DNA of 64,000 nucleotides from Ensifer adhaerens (GCF_001270265.1 NZ_LGAP01000007.1:141954-205953); one strand, 5' to 3'; shown: positions 17,339 to 29,307, numbered from the stretch's first letter. Notes: generated by a model from the letters alone, not told the origin. Translations and numbers: made by a program.

Positions 17339-18724
17339 TCACCATTTGCGCGAACGGCTGGCAGCCTTGCTGGCGACAGTGCCGCGGCGGCCTTCGCCGT
17401 TCTGATTGAGCAAGCCCTTGACCGCCGGTGAGGCAACCACTTCGCCACGCTGCGCCAAGGCCTCGTGGTTGGCGACGATGTCCTCGAGCTGGTAGAGATA
17501 GTTGACCATAAGGCCATGCGCCTGCTGCATCGCCTTGGCCGAGCGGTCGCCGAGAAAGTTCAGCCTCTCCAGTCGGGCGCCGTTGCCGAGATGAAACCGC
17601 GCCACCGGGTCGATTGGGCGACCCTCCGGTGTCCGTTCCATCAGGAAATAGCGCGCCGCAAGCGGCAGCAGCACGCGCTCCACCTCGACCGCCATGTTCT
17701 CGTCATCGGCCCATTTCGGGTCATCGAGCAGCGTCAGAGCCTTGCGATCCGCAGCCGACAGGTCACTCGCGGCATTGTGGGACTTGAGCCACCGGGCAAA
17801 GCCTGGAACGGGCGAGAGCGTGACGAAATTCTTCAGCGATGGTAGGTCCTTGCGCAGGTCTTCCACCACCTGCTTGATCAGGAAATTGCCGAAGGAAATG
17901 CCGCGCAAACCGTCCTGGCAATTGGAGATCGAATAGAAGACGGCGGTCGTCGCCTCGTCGGCATTGATCTGCTCGCGACCCTCGTCGAGAACGTCGCCAA
18001 TAGCACTCGGCATCCATCGCGTGAGCGCCACTTCGACGAAGACAAGCGGTTCGTCCGTGAGCCTCGGATGGAAGAAGGCGAAGCAGCGGCGATCGGCGGG
18101 GGCCAACCGGCGGCGCAATTCTTCCCAGCCGGAAATCTCGTGCACGGCTTCGTATTTGATGATCTTTTCCAGGATGTGAGCCGGCGTCGACCAATCGATC
18201 GGCCGAAGCGTCAGGAAGCCGCGGTTGAACCAGGAACCGAAGAGGTGGGTGAAATCGGCGTCGAGCGCCTGGAAGCCGGTGGCTTGCTCTTTGGAGGCAA
18301 TCAGCTGCTCACGCATCCGGACGAGCTTGGCCGTACCGCTCGGCGCGTGGTTCAATCGGCGCAGCAGTTCCTGCCGCCGCGGTTCGGCCGCCTGGTGGAG
18401 GGCAATAATCGCGGTTGAACTCTTGTCGGCGCGGTAATTTTCAATCGCCTGGTCGAGTTTTGCCGTGTCGGGTCCGAACTTGTCGGAAAGCATTTGAAAG
18501 AACCGCTGCACTCCCTCGGCGTCGAGTGCGTCCCAGCGGGCGAGTATTTCGGCGGCAAGGGCCATGCCGGAAGCTTCGCCCCGGCTCGATAGCAGCATCT
18601 CGCAGAGAGTTTCGAGATCGGCCTTGGTTGCGACCCCGGAGGCGCGTGAACTGGAAAACAGGAGCTTGCGTCCGCGATCGGTGATGCTCTGCAGCATGTC
18701 CGTGAAAAAAGAGGCCTCTGGCAT
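17339..18724 (-). CDS. matA: Malonyl-CoA decarboxylase
   Basis: 461 residues from the chosen ATG. An N-terminal helical domain (about 80-180) precedes the catalytic GNAT-like domain (about 190-420) with FFHPRLTDEPLVFVEVALT, SISNCQDGLRGISFGNFLIK and LSPVPGFARWL, all characteristic of MCD. The conserved histidine appears in VARFHLGNGARLERLNF. It converts malonyl-CoA to acetyl-CoA and CO2. The ATG at 18724 is preferred to the one at 18730 because AGGGGAG is seven bases upstream of the former. It is the promoter-proximal gene of matABC and divergent from matR. Confidence 0.93.
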   Translation of the reverse strand: MPEASFFTDMLQSITDRGRKLLFSSSRASGVATKADLETLCEMLLSSRGEASGMALAAEILARWDALDAEGVQRFFQMLSDKFGPDTAKLDQAIENYRADKSSTAIIALHQAAEPRRQELLRRLNHAPSGTAKLVRMREQLIASKEQATGFQALDADFTHLFGSWFNRGFLTLRPIDWSTPAHILEKIIKYEAVHEISGWEELRRRLAPADRRCFAFFHPRLTDEPLVFVEVALTRWMPSAIGDVLDEGREQINADEATTAVFYSISNCQDGLRGISFGNFLIKQVVEDLRKDLPSLKNFVTLSPVPGFARWLKSHNAASDLSAADRKALTLLDDPKWADDENMAVEVERVLLPLAARYFLMERTPEGRPIDPVARFHLGNGARLERLNFLGDRSAKAMQQAHGLMVNYLYQLEDIVANHEALAQRGEVVASPAVKGLLNQNGEGRRGTVASKAASRSRKW

Positions 18725-18831
18725 GCCCATTCTCCCCTTCTCAAATCGCTGACCTGGTTGCGTTCTGCTTCCCATCGAGCGGCCTCGTCTGTAGTATGTA
18801 AGCTGTCACATTGCGTATACGACGTCAATTG

Positions 18832-18845
18832 TCTTGTATACAAGA
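18832..18845. promoter_or_regulatory. MatR operator
   Basis: TCTTGTATACAAGA is a perfect 14-bp palindrome in the matA-matR intergenic region. It agrees with the inverted repeat reported, as I recall it, for MatR of R. leguminosarum (TCTTGTA half-site). It lies about 108 bases upstream of the matA start and 30 bases before the matR start, so it can serve both promoters. Confidence 0.8.
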
Positions 18846-18875
18846 TCGATATTTATGTATGAGGAAGCGGAACAG

Positions 18876-19526
18876 ATGTCCGAAAATGTCGGCCGATGGC
18901 TTCGGGACGAGATTGAAACCGCAATTCTTTCCAACGAGTTCTCCCCTGGCGAGCGCTTGGACGAAATGGTGCTTGCCAGTCGTTTCGGAGTCTCACGGAC
19001 GCCGGTGCGCGAAGCGCTGATGCAGCTCGACGCCATCGGCCTGATCGAAATTCGACCTCGCAGAGGGGCCGTCGTCATCGATCCGGGACCGCACCGCGTC
19101 TATGAGATGTTCGAGGTGATGGCGGAACTGGAGGGGCTCGCCGGATCGCTGGCCGCGCGTAGGCTAGACGATAAGACCCGCGAAGCGATCGCGGCAGCGC
19201 ACAGGCGTTGTGAGCTTTCGGCGGAGGCCGGTGACAGCGATGCTTATTATTACGACAACGAGGCATTCCATAAGGCGATCTACGCCGCCAGCCGGAGCGA
19301 CTTCCTCGAGGAGCAGTGCACGCAATTGCACCGCCGCCTGCGCCCCTATCGACGGCTTCAACTGCGCGTCCGCAATCGGCTCGCGACATCCTTCACGGAA
19401 CATTGTGCCATTGTCGATGTCATTTTTGCCGGGGACGGGGAGGAGGCGCGGCGCCTGCTCAGGGCGCATGTCGGGATTCAGGGCGAGAGGTTCAGCGATC
19501 TGGTTGCAAGCATGGCGACCAGATGA
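18876..19526 (+). CDS. matR: GntR/FadR-family regulator of malonate catabolism
   Basis: 216 residues. The winged helix (about 5-70) contains LDEMVLASRFGVSRTPVREA, the GntR signature. The C-terminal FCD domain (about 80-205) carries metal-ligand histidines in EAFHKAIYAAS and FTEHCAIVDVI. It should bind malonate or malonyl-CoA and control the divergent matABC operon. ATGs at 18855 and a TTG at 18834 are in frame, but only the ATG at 18876 has purine-rich ribosome-site sequence (GAGGAAGCGG) upstream, and the MatR palindrome would otherwise fall within the coding sequence. Confidence 0.9.
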   Translation: MSENVGRWLRDEIETAILSNEFSPGERLDEMVLASRFGVSRTPVREALMQLDAIGLIEIRPRRGAVVIDPGPHRVYEMFEVMAELEGLAGSLAARRLDDKTREAIAAAHRRCELSAEAGDSDAYYYDNEAFHKAIYAASRSDFLEEQCTQLHRRLRPYRRLQLRVRNRLATSFTEHCAIVDVIFAGDGEEARRLLRAHVGIQGERFSDLVASMATR

Positions 19527-19617
19527 CCGACCTCGAACCTCGGACGACGGCAGGGACTGCTATCTTGACGCGGTTCTTCGGCACTCCTCCCGTTCAGCGG
19601 CTCGGGACGGGCGCTCC

Positions 19618-19880
19618 GCCGCGATAGTCGTAAAAGCCCCTCCCGACCTTCCGCCACAGCCAGCCGGGCCGGCATATTTCACCAGCAGCGGGCCGGGCCG
19701 GGTACTTAGTATCGGCGAGCCCGCCTTGGAAAACGTTCATGATGTCGAGGCGATGAAGTCGGCGAGTTCCAACGGTCCCATTGGATGATTAGCGCCGAGC
19801 TTCATGCTCTGCTCGATATCGACAATCGAACCGACGCCTTCGTAGAGCGTATAGACCGAATCGTTGATCATCTGAATCAG
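19618..19880 (-). pseudogene. 3-hydroxyacyl-CoA dehydrogenase, C-terminal remnant
   Basis: Reading leftward, YEGVGSIVDIEQSMKLGANH, then PMGPLELADFI, and after a frame change ADTKYPARP and KVGRGFYDYRGG are the C-terminal signatures of 3-hydroxybutyryl-CoA dehydrogenase (HbdA/PaaH type). The NAD-binding half is missing and the frame is broken. The remnant lies between matR and the truncated traG, so the conjugation fragment probably cut it. Confidence 0.7.
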
Positions 19881-20024
19881 GATTTTCCTGATCTCTATGG
19901 GAGGAACTTCCCTCGGGAGACTGTGACTTCCATCTTTGTCTTTATCCCAACGAGTGTCACGTCACCTGCTTCTTCGCGCCGCCGGAGGGCATATGAGAAC
20001 GACAGAGTTGCCAGCAGTTCGAAT

Positions 20025-20915
20025 CTATTCAAGGCGAAGAAGCTGGTCCGACATCGTGCTCGATGCCAACTGCAACGTCGAGAGGTTTCGCCGTGTTCGG
20101 GATTCCTCTGCAACGATGTTGAGGATGAGACCCGCGATCAGTGCCTTGGCTTCCTCATTCCAATGGGCCTCCCCGGACATGGCGGGTTGGTCGCAGACAA
20201 GGGCATCGGCTAGCGTGCTGGCGTCTTCCGCGACATCGAGGCCGTCACGGTCGAGAGCATCAAGGGGATTGAACGCGGCAGAAGGCTGTCCCGACACACC
20301 AAAAGGATCCAGCACATAGACCGGTCCGAATTTTAGGCGAGCGCGACCGGTGATCTTGGCATTCTCGCCCTTGGGGTCGATGCAGATCACAGAACGATCG
20401 GCAGTCAGAAGATTGGGGATGATGGTACCGATTCCCTTGCCGGTCCGCGTCGGCGCCATGGTCAGCAGATGGGCTGGGCCGTCATAACGCAGCAGCTTAC
20501 CGCTCTTGCCGTTGCGTCCGATCAAAAGCCCGCCGCTGGCAGACGTGAGAGGGGCTATTTCCTTGTTGGTGGCGAAGCGCGCCGAGCCGTGTGTGTCATC
20601 ATCACCGGTTTCTCCAAAATGCAGAATGATCGGCGCGGTGATGGCCCGAAACGTGACGAGGGCAATGATCGCCAATGTTATGAGGTCCAGGGAGATATAC
20701 GGGATTGTTCCCGAACCATAGCCGAGATCCTTCAAGGCAAACCGACCGCCCATTCCGACGACATTGAGAATGGCGAGCATGAATAGGATTTGCAGGACGG
20801 GTTTCCATACCCGGAAAGGCAATTTGATCAACCCGACGAACGCCCAGATCGGGTCACGAAGAGCGGCGCGTGTCATGTTCCTCGATGCGGCCCATGCTAG
20901 GCGGGGATGGATCAT
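20025..20915 (-). pseudogene. traG: TraG/VirD4-type coupling protein, C-terminally truncated
   Basis: 296 residues of a protein normally about 640 long. The N-terminal membrane segment, HGSARFATNKEI and the Walker A loop APTRTGKGIGTIIPN are present, then VICIDPKGENAKITG and VLDPFGVSG. The frame ends after LASSTMSDQLLRLE; Walker B and the rest of the ATPase domain are missing. Coupling proteins link the relaxosome to the type IV secretion channel, so this copy cannot support transfer. The start overlaps the stop of the traD-like gene by four bases, the normal traD-traG arrangement. Confidence 0.85.
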
Positions 20916-21214
20916 CCATTCGTCTCCGCATCGCTCCCTCTGTTCGCGTGCGCGGTTTCCTGTATCAGCAGGCCGGCGAACAGCTGTTTATCAATCTCGC
21001 GCGTGAGGAATCCGGGGAGTTCTTGGGCCAACCAATCGGTCAGCGCGCGCGAAACGTCGTCTTTGCCATGTTCGAGGCGATCGAGCACGAGCGCTCCTAG
21101 CAAAACCTTGCGCCTGGTGTCCTCAGCGCGCTCCTGTTTTCCCAATCGGGCTTTTAGCGTTTTTCGTTGCGCTTCGAGCTGAGCCAGGCGTTCCTCTATG
21201 CTCTTTCGTGCCAT
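20912..21214 (-). CDS. traD: TraD-like conjugal transfer protein
   Basis: 100 residues. An N-terminal coiled coil (MARKSIEERLAQLEAQRKTL) precedes a TraD-like region, EDTRRKVLLGALVLDRLEHG followed by FLTREIDKQLFAGL. Rhizobial TraC and TraD are small relaxosome accessory proteins; this one seems to combine a TraC-like coiled coil with the TraD motif. It is transcribed away from the oriT, opposite to traA, as in Ti-type transfer regions. The function as an oriT accessory factor is inferred from position. Confidence 0.75.
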   Translation of the reverse strand: MARKSIEERLAQLEAQRKTLKARLGKQERAEDTRRKVLLGALVLDRLEHGKDDVSRALTDWLAQELPGFLTREIDKQLFAGLLIQETAHANRGSDAETNG

Positions 21215-21771
21215 CCTGTTTCCTTTCGCTTGTGGACGTCGGGTTTCAGATGAAGGAGGGCGCCTGTCTGCGCCTCTCCCGAACTAGCTAATTCGAACTA
21301 TCAGTTGCTTCGACGCCTTCGCTGAGACATGCAAAGTCACAGTTTGCGAAATCGAACTCCGGCGATTGCTTTGCAACGTGTTTGCCGACGACATCAAGAT
21401 TGGCCCAACTGCAGGTGGAGATGTACGCCGCACCACATCGGTTGCCTTCTTGCTGGGGGTGCAAGCGAATTCGTGAACCGGCTGCTTTCGATAAGCAGTA
21501 CCGTGACGATCTATGTCACTTTGTCGCCGTTGTTCGGGGAGCGCCAATGTCCCGACTCGAGCACCAGCCTCGTCTTGAAGTTTGCGCATTCTGTCGATCC
21601 CTGATTTGCTCGACCAGCATATCCGATTGCGCGAGCATCTCAATGAAATTTTGCAATCAAAGGTTACTTTAATCTCAAGCATCCACCTCATATCTCATGA
21701 TGAGAACCGCTTCATGTAGGGCCTGCCTGAACGTTACATCGCGGCCGAGTTATCGCAGCGAACGAATTTAT
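21215..21771. other. Upstream part of the oriT intergenic region
   Basis: About 560 bases between the traD-like gene and the nic region. The open frames here match no relaxosome protein. A separate traC gene, usual at this place in Ti-type regions, was not found; it may have been lost or be represented by the coiled-coil N-terminus of the traD-like protein. Confidence 0.5.
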
Positions 21772-21803
21772 AAGGGCGCACTTACGAGTTGCTGTGCAAC
21801 TCG
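21772..21803. other. oriT: Origin of transfer (oriT) nic core with inverted repeat
   Basis: AAGGGCGCACTTACG (21772-21786) is the reverse complement of a sequence containing TAAGTGCGCCCT, the IncQ/RSF1010-type nic core also used by Ti-plasmid TraA relaxases. It is directly followed by a perfect inverted repeat CGAGTTGC-TGT-GCAACTCG (21785-21803). The site lies 37 bases upstream of traA, between divergent tra genes, exactly as in agrobacterial and rhizobial plasmids. Confidence 0.85.
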
Positions 21804-21840
21804 GTGCTTGGTATGGTTGTGCGACTTTGGAGGGTGTCGT

Positions 21841-24800
21841 TTGGCCATCTACCATTGCAGCATGAAACCGATCGCACGAAGCGGCGGCCGAAGCGCGGTT
21901 GCCGCGATCGCCTATCGATCCGCGACGAAGATCGTCAACGAGCGCGACGGCATCGTGCATGACTTCACGCAGAAGCGAGGGGTCGAACACTCCGAGATCA
22001 TTCTTCCCGATGGTGTCGATGCATCGTGGGCACTGGATCGCTCAACGCTTTGGAATGCAGTGGAGCGCGCCGAGGTTCGCAAGGATGCTCGGGTTGCGCG
22101 TGAGTTTGAAATCGCACTTCCACATGAGGTGAGTGCGGCCGATCGTTTGGCACTGACACGCGGCTTTGCGCGGGAACTGGCAAACCGTTATGGCGCCGCG
22201 GTGGATTTCTCCATCCACCAGCCGCAAGGCGAAAGCGATATCCGGAATTTTCACGCCCATGTGGTGATGACGACACGGGTGGTGACCGAGCATGGGCTCG
22301 GCGAGAAGACGCTGATCGAGCGCGAGAACAAATGGCTCCTGAACAACGATCAGCCGACATCGCATATGCAGCTTCGCGATATCCGACAACTCTGGGAGCA
22401 CCGTGCAAACCGGCATCTGGCAAGACTCGGATTGGATGTTCGGGTAGACCACCGCTCCCATTTGGAACGCGGTCTCGAGATCGAGCCGACCGAGCATATG
22501 GGCGTCCATGCTTCGCAGATGGACCGGCGTGGGCTGGACGTGTCGCGAGCACGGATTGATAGGAAGGCGGCGCGGTCGAATGCCGACCTGATCCGCAGGA
22601 AGCCCGAGCAGGTTCTGTCCATCATCACCGGCGAGAAGAGTGTGTTTGACCGCCATGATGTCGCCCGCGCGCTGCATCGCTACATCGACGACGTGAACGG
22701 GTTTCGCAATGCCTTTGCGGCGGTCATGGCGTCACCGGCATTGGTCGAGTTGAAGCCTGAGACGGGAAGGGAACTGGCGCGGTATTCGACGCGCGAGATG
22801 GGGGAGATCGAGCATGCCATGGTCGCGAGCGCCGAGCGGATGGACCAGTCGTTGCGCCACGGCGTTGAACGGCTTCATGTCGATCAGGCACTGAGCATCC
22901 AGAACGATGCGATCAGGGCAAGGCTAGCTGCCTCGCTCTCTGGAAAAGTTGAACACGGTGAAATGGGGCTCACCGATCAGGAGCGGGCGATCGAGCGTTC
23001 CGGGTTGAGCGAGGAGCAGCGCGTCGCCGTTGAGTATGTCACCGGTCCGGCGCAGATCGCGGCGGTGATTGGCTTTGCGGGCGCCGGAAAATCCACCATG
23101 CTTGCTGCTGCGCGCGATGCCTGGGAGCGGCAGGGTTACCGGGTCCATGGTGCAGCACTTGCCGGAAAAGCGGCGGAGGGATTGGAGGAATCCTCCGGCA
23201 TTGCCGCGCGCACGTTGGCGTCGTGGGAGTATGGCTGGCAGGCGGGCAGGGGGCAGCTTGGCAAGGGCGACGTTCTGGTGATCGACGAGGCCGGCATGGT
23301 CGGAAGTCAGCAGTTGGCGAGGTTCGTGATCGAGGCCGAGGCACGGGGTGCGAAGCTCGTCCTTGTCGGTGATCACGAACAGCTTCAGGCGATCAGGGCG
23401 GGATCTCCGTTCCGGGCGATTGCGGAACGTGTCGGTGCTGTCGAGCTTTCCGAAATTCGCCGGCAGAGTGAAGCTTGGCAGCGGGAGGCGTCGTTCGCAT
23501 TCGCCACCCATCGCACGGGTGAGGGGCTTGTCGCCTATGCCGATCGCGGCGCTGTAAACTTCTCGGAGATTAGGGACGAGGCGCGCGCCGTTTTGGTCCG
23601 TGATTATCTCTCCGATCTGGCAAAACGCTCGTCCGGATCGCGGATTGCATTGGCGCATCGGCGCATCGATGTTCGTGCAATCAATGCCGATATCCGTGTG
23701 TCGCTTCAGGAGCGCGGGCGGCTGGCTCGAGGCGGACAAGAGCAGGGTGAGCTTGGGCGCGAGGTCGTCTATCAGACCAATGACGGCAAGCGGTCTTTTG
23801 CGCCGGGCGACCGGATTGCGTTGCTGGAGAACAATCGCGACCTCGATGTTAAAAATGGGATGCTAGGAACGGTGCTAGCCGTCGGGCCGGGTGCACTACA
23901 GATACGTCTCGACGGCGGCGGGCAAAACAATGGCCGTGTGGTATCCATACCCGTGAATAGTTATCAGGCCTTTGACCATGGCTATGCGACGACCATTCAC
24001 AAATCCCAAGGGGCAACTGTCGATCGCGCATTCGTCATGGCGTCCGGCACTATGGATCGGCATCTGACCTACGTTGCCATGACGCGCCACCGCGATCTTG
24101 TGCAGCTCTATGTCGGTCGCGACGAGCTGAAGGACATGAAGGCACTCAGCACCAGCATGAGCCGATCGGGCGCGAAGGAAACGACGCTCGATTACGCGCG
24201 CGTCTTTGCCGAGCGGCGAGGTATTGCGGAAGAGTTCGGTGTCCGCAGCGAGATTGCTGTCACCCTTTCGCCAGGTCCGGCTGAGGACCGGTCTGTTGCT
24301 CCCGACAAGGCTGATGAGCGCGTTCGCGCGGGGCTCCAGCCGTCGGTCAAAGTTGGTGCGCAGCAGCGCGGTCAGGGTATCGAGATGCCGCCTGAAAAGG
24401 TCGAGCCGCTTGTGCCGGCGGTCTCGCGTTATTCCCGCAGCGTCGAGGATGTGGCGCGCGAGAAGGCAAGGCCCGACTTCGAGCGGGCGATGGAGGCGGT
24501 GCGGTCCATTGGTCGGCATGTCTATGTCGATCCGGACGGTGTTGCCGGCAAGCTCAGCGTTGCCATCATGGACACGGGCATGGCGGCGCAAGCGCTGGCG
24601 GCATCCGTTGCCGAGCGTCCGGAGCAATTTGGACAGCTACGTGGCAAGTCCGGTCTTCTGGGCAACAACAAGGAGCGCAAGGCCGCGCGCCATTACGCCA
24701 AGGCGCTGGGCCACCACGTCGCGTCGGCCGGTCGGACCTGGGAACGCCGACTTGAGGCCGAGTGCCAGTCGGAAAAATGGAACCGCGAGAAGCGGGATGT

Positions 24801-25149
24801 CGTCGAGGTTCCGGGGCTCACACCCCGAAGTGAGGCCATCCTGAAGCAGCTCGACGGCTTGTCGCGATCGGAGAAGCCGAAATTCCTCGAGCAGCTATCC
24901 GGCACGCCGGAAGGAAAGCAGGCGCTTGAGGAGGCGAGACAAGTTGCCCAGGCACTGGAGCAGCGATTTGGCAGCGCTGACCCGCGCGATTTGAAGAAGG
25001 AAAACCTGCGGCTTGGGCCGGACGTTTTCGCCAACCTTGAACGGATCAAGGCTACGGCCCGCATTGCCGATCGCGCTCAGCGAGCAGAGCTGTCGCGTCA
25101 ATATGAGCTGAAGCGGAGCCTCAACAAGGGGCTGGGTTTGGGGATGTGA
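21841..25149 (+). CDS. traA: Ti-type conjugative relaxase TraA (MobA/MobL relaxase plus RecD-like helicase)
   Basis: 1102 residues, full length for the family. The start is TTG: the codon precedes AIYHCSMKPIARSGGR, the conserved N-terminus, and GGAGG lies seven bases upstream. The relaxase domain (1-230) has a metal-binding histidine motif NFHAHVVMTTR near residue 135. The helicase part has Walker A GFAGAGKSTM (about 410), Walker B VLVIDEAGMVG (about 477) and a UvrD-like motif YATTIHKSQGATVDRAF (about 717). The C-terminus is helical. It nicks the adjacent oriT and unwinds the transferred strand. It looks intact although traG is truncated and no mating-pair genes are in view, so the fragment might still be mobilised in trans. 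Confidence 0.95.
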   Translation: MAIYHCSMKPIARSGGRSAVAAIAYRSATKIVNERDGIVHDFTQKRGVEHSEIILPDGVDASWALDRSTLWNAVERAEVRKDARVAREFEIALPHEVSAADRLALTRGFARELANRYGAAVDFSIHQPQGESDIRNFHAHVVMTTRVVTEHGLGEKTLIERENKWLLNNDQPTSHMQLRDIRQLWEHRANRHLARLGLDVRVDHRSHLERGLEIEPTEHMGVHASQMDRRGLDVSRARIDRKAARSNADLIRRKPEQVLSIITGEKSVFDRHDVARALHRYIDDVNGFRNAFAAVMASPALVELKPETGRELARYSTREMGEIEHAMVASAERMDQSLRHGVERLHVDQALSIQNDAIRARLAASLSGKVEHGEMGLTDQERAIERSGLSEEQRVAVEYVTGPAQIAAVIGFAGAGKSTMLAAARDAWERQGYRVHGAALAGKAAEGLEESSGIAARTLASWEYGWQAGRGQLGKGDVLVIDEAGMVGSQQLARFVIEAEARGAKLVLVGDHEQLQAIRAGSPFRAIAERVGAVELSEIRRQSEAWQREASFAFATHRTGEGLVAYADRGAVNFSEIRDEARAVLVRDYLSDLAKRSSGSRIALAHRRIDVRAINADIRVSLQERGRLARGGQEQGELGREVVYQTNDGKRSFAPGDRIALLENNRDLDVKNGMLGTVLAVGPGALQIRLDGGGQNNGRVVSIPVNSYQAFDHGYATTIHKSQGATVDRAFVMASGTMDRHLTYVAMTRHRDLVQLYVGRDELKDMKALSTSMSRSGAKETTLDYARVFAERRGIAEEFGVRSEIAVTLSPGPAEDRSVAPDKADERVRAGLQPSVKVGAQQRGQGIEMPPEKVEPLVPAVSRYSRSVEDVAREKARPDFERAMEAVRSIGRHVYVDPDGVAGKLSVAIMDTGMAAQALAASVAERPEQFGQLRGKSGLLGNNKERKAARHYAKALGHHVASAGRTWERRLEAECQSEKWNREKRDVVEVPGLTPRSEAILKQLDGLSRSEKPKFLEQLSGTPEGKQALEEARQVAQALEQRFGSADPRDLKKENLRLGPDVFANLERIKATARIADRAQRAELSRQYELKRSLNKGLGLGM

Positions 25150-25257
25150 ACCGTTTCAACGACGCAGATGACAACTGGGCAGTTGAGGCACGGGTTGATC
25201 GTCACGCGCTTCGCAGCAAGTGGGGCAAAGCAATGCTCAATTCTCTGCAGCTACGGC

Positions 25258-25521
25258 TCAGGTGATGTTGTGCATCTCGGCGCGCGTCGGGATCGTCTGC
25301 TGGTATGTGCGGCTCATGTTCTGGACGCCGAGTCCCACGCTCGACACCTCGAGCGAGTCGAGCTTGCGTCGTCCGATCTCTGATTTGGAAGCCCCGGTGG
25401 AAGCGGCCGGCCGTGTCGTTGTCTGAGCGACCACCGCGTTTGCGCTAGCCACGACTGTCAGACCTCCCGCTGCCAGCAGCAGTCCACGTCTGTTGAGTTC
25501 CATCCCCGTTTTCATCGTCAT
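25258..25521 (-). pseudogene. Truncated Tat-exported aldo/keto reductase
   Basis: 87 residues: a twin-arginine signal (NRRGLLLAAGGLTVVASANA), a spacer, and then the aldo/keto reductase N-terminus RRKLDSLEVSSVGLGVQNMS. The frame stops at TIPTRAEMHNIT, before the catalytic Asp/Tyr/Lys/His. AAAGGA precedes the ATG, so the 5' end is natural. The loss coincides with the right edge of the tra fragment, suggesting that the insertion removed the rest. The gene was the last member of the operon starting with the MFS exporter at 29171. Confidence 0.8.
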
Positions 25522-25564
25522 CTCTGTTCCTTTCCTGGTTTGTGAGTTTTAGAGATCCCGGACC

Positions 25565-26561
25565 TCACCGCGACTGTTCCCAGAAGCGGGTGGCCTCCGC
25601 GATCCAACCTTCCGCGCTGGTACCGACGCCCGTGCCGAACCCGTGGCCAACGGAAGGAAACTTTCGATACTCGACACGCGTGCCGAGCCGCCGCAGTTCG
25701 GTGATCCGGCTTTCCATGGAGGAGGGCGGAGCGATGCCGTCATCCGACCCCACGACGACGAAGGACGGCGGTTCGCTGTCAGAGCGGTCTGAATGCGCGG
25801 TATAGGCCATGACGACCGCTGCGGGTTTTGGCAGGTCATCCCCGCCGAACGCAGCGACCCCGTGCGATCCGATAGCCGCCGCCATCCGCGCACCGGCCGA
25901 GCTGCCCCAGAGGGAATAGCCATTCGTGGCGACATCGAGCCTTTTGCTGTTCTTGAAGACGAAGGAGATGGCGGCTGCGAGGTCCTGCGTGGGGAGCCTG
26001 CCGCCTTGGCCGACACGGTATTTCAGGACAAGGACGTTGTAGCCCAGTCGGTTGATTTCCACCGCGTAGGGAAAGCCCTCGTGGACGGAGCCGACATATG
26101 CGAACCCGCCGCCCGGCGAGACGACCGCGAACGGCGCTCCTGGCCTGCCGCGGAAGAAGAACAATCCAGTATTTGGCCTTGGTTGGGTCGTCACGTTTTT
26201 CGGCATCGGAATAGATGTCGTAGAAGACTTGGTTCCCGCCTGCCGCGTCTTCGATCATGCGGTTTAACCCGCCGAGCACCGTCGCGGTCTCGACGGCGCT
26301 GTGGTAGGGAAGCAAGTCGCCGATGTCGCGCAGCTCCATCCGCTCGTCGTAACGGCGATCGTCCCAAGGCAGGACGTGACGCGCGTAACCCAAGAATGAA
26401 GGGTGGAGCAGGATATCCCCGACCGTGCTTTTGGCGGAGAGATGACGCCGTTCGGCGTTCTCGGAACGCTCGGACGTCGGCATCGCGGTTTCGGTCCTTC
26501 CAGTCGAGGGGTCGAATAGCAGTGGCAGAGCCGCCAGGAGGACGGTCTTCAGGCTGCTCAA
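25565..26561 (-). pseudogene. Alpha/beta hydrolase (esterase type) with one frameshift
   Basis: Two frames together give one protein of about 330 residues. The first, from a TTG at 26561 with GGGAG seven bases upstream, encodes a signal-like MSSLKTVLLAALPLLF and the N-terminal part to VFYDIYSDAEKRDDPTKA. The second continues NTGLFFFRG, then AVVSPGGGFAYVG (oxyanion hole), YSLWGSSAGARMAA (GxSxG nucleophile) and SVGHGFGTG (histidine). The change falls in the T-run at 26173-26175; removing one base restores the frame. It may be a real inactivation or a sequencing error. The predicted product is an exported esterase or lipase of the operon with the AKR and MFS genes. Confidence 0.75.
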
Positions 26562-26702
26562 TGGCGGACTCCCTTCAATGGTTTCCGTCGGCGCATCGAT
26601 CATCCACGTGCGGCCGTGTCACGAGATGGAGGACAAGTTCTTTGGTCTCCGGCCCGAGCGGCGCTGGCGTGTTGATCTCCCAAGACGTGGCTATGGCATT
26701 GA

Positions 26703-29171
<2,469 letters not shown>

Positions 29172-29263
29172 CGGGTGTTCCGTTCTGCGCTTGGCAAGGC
29201 CGTCCTCCACGGCGAAGCTGCGGTGTCCATGCCAGAAAGATATATTCCTTGCCGACCTTTTCG

Positions 29264-29278
29264 ATTAGGAGCACTAAT
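29264..29278. promoter_or_regulatory. LysR-type box 1 (MFS / LysR divergent promoter)
   Basis: ATTAG-GAGCA-CTAAT, flanked by C-G on the left and C-G on the right to give a 7-5-7 palindrome, has the T-N11-A form of LysR-family sites. It lies between the divergent MFS operon and the LysR gene at 29308. Closely related sites occur at 33847, 35661 and 38448. Confidence 0.7.
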
Positions 29279-29307
29279 CGGGATGAAGCTATAAGGACGC
29301 CTAATGA

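Noticed and set aside
21284..21691. 135-codon minus-strand open frame in the oriT region
   Set aside because: It is where traC would be expected, but the translation lacks the coiled-coil and other TraC features and no ribosome site precedes it.
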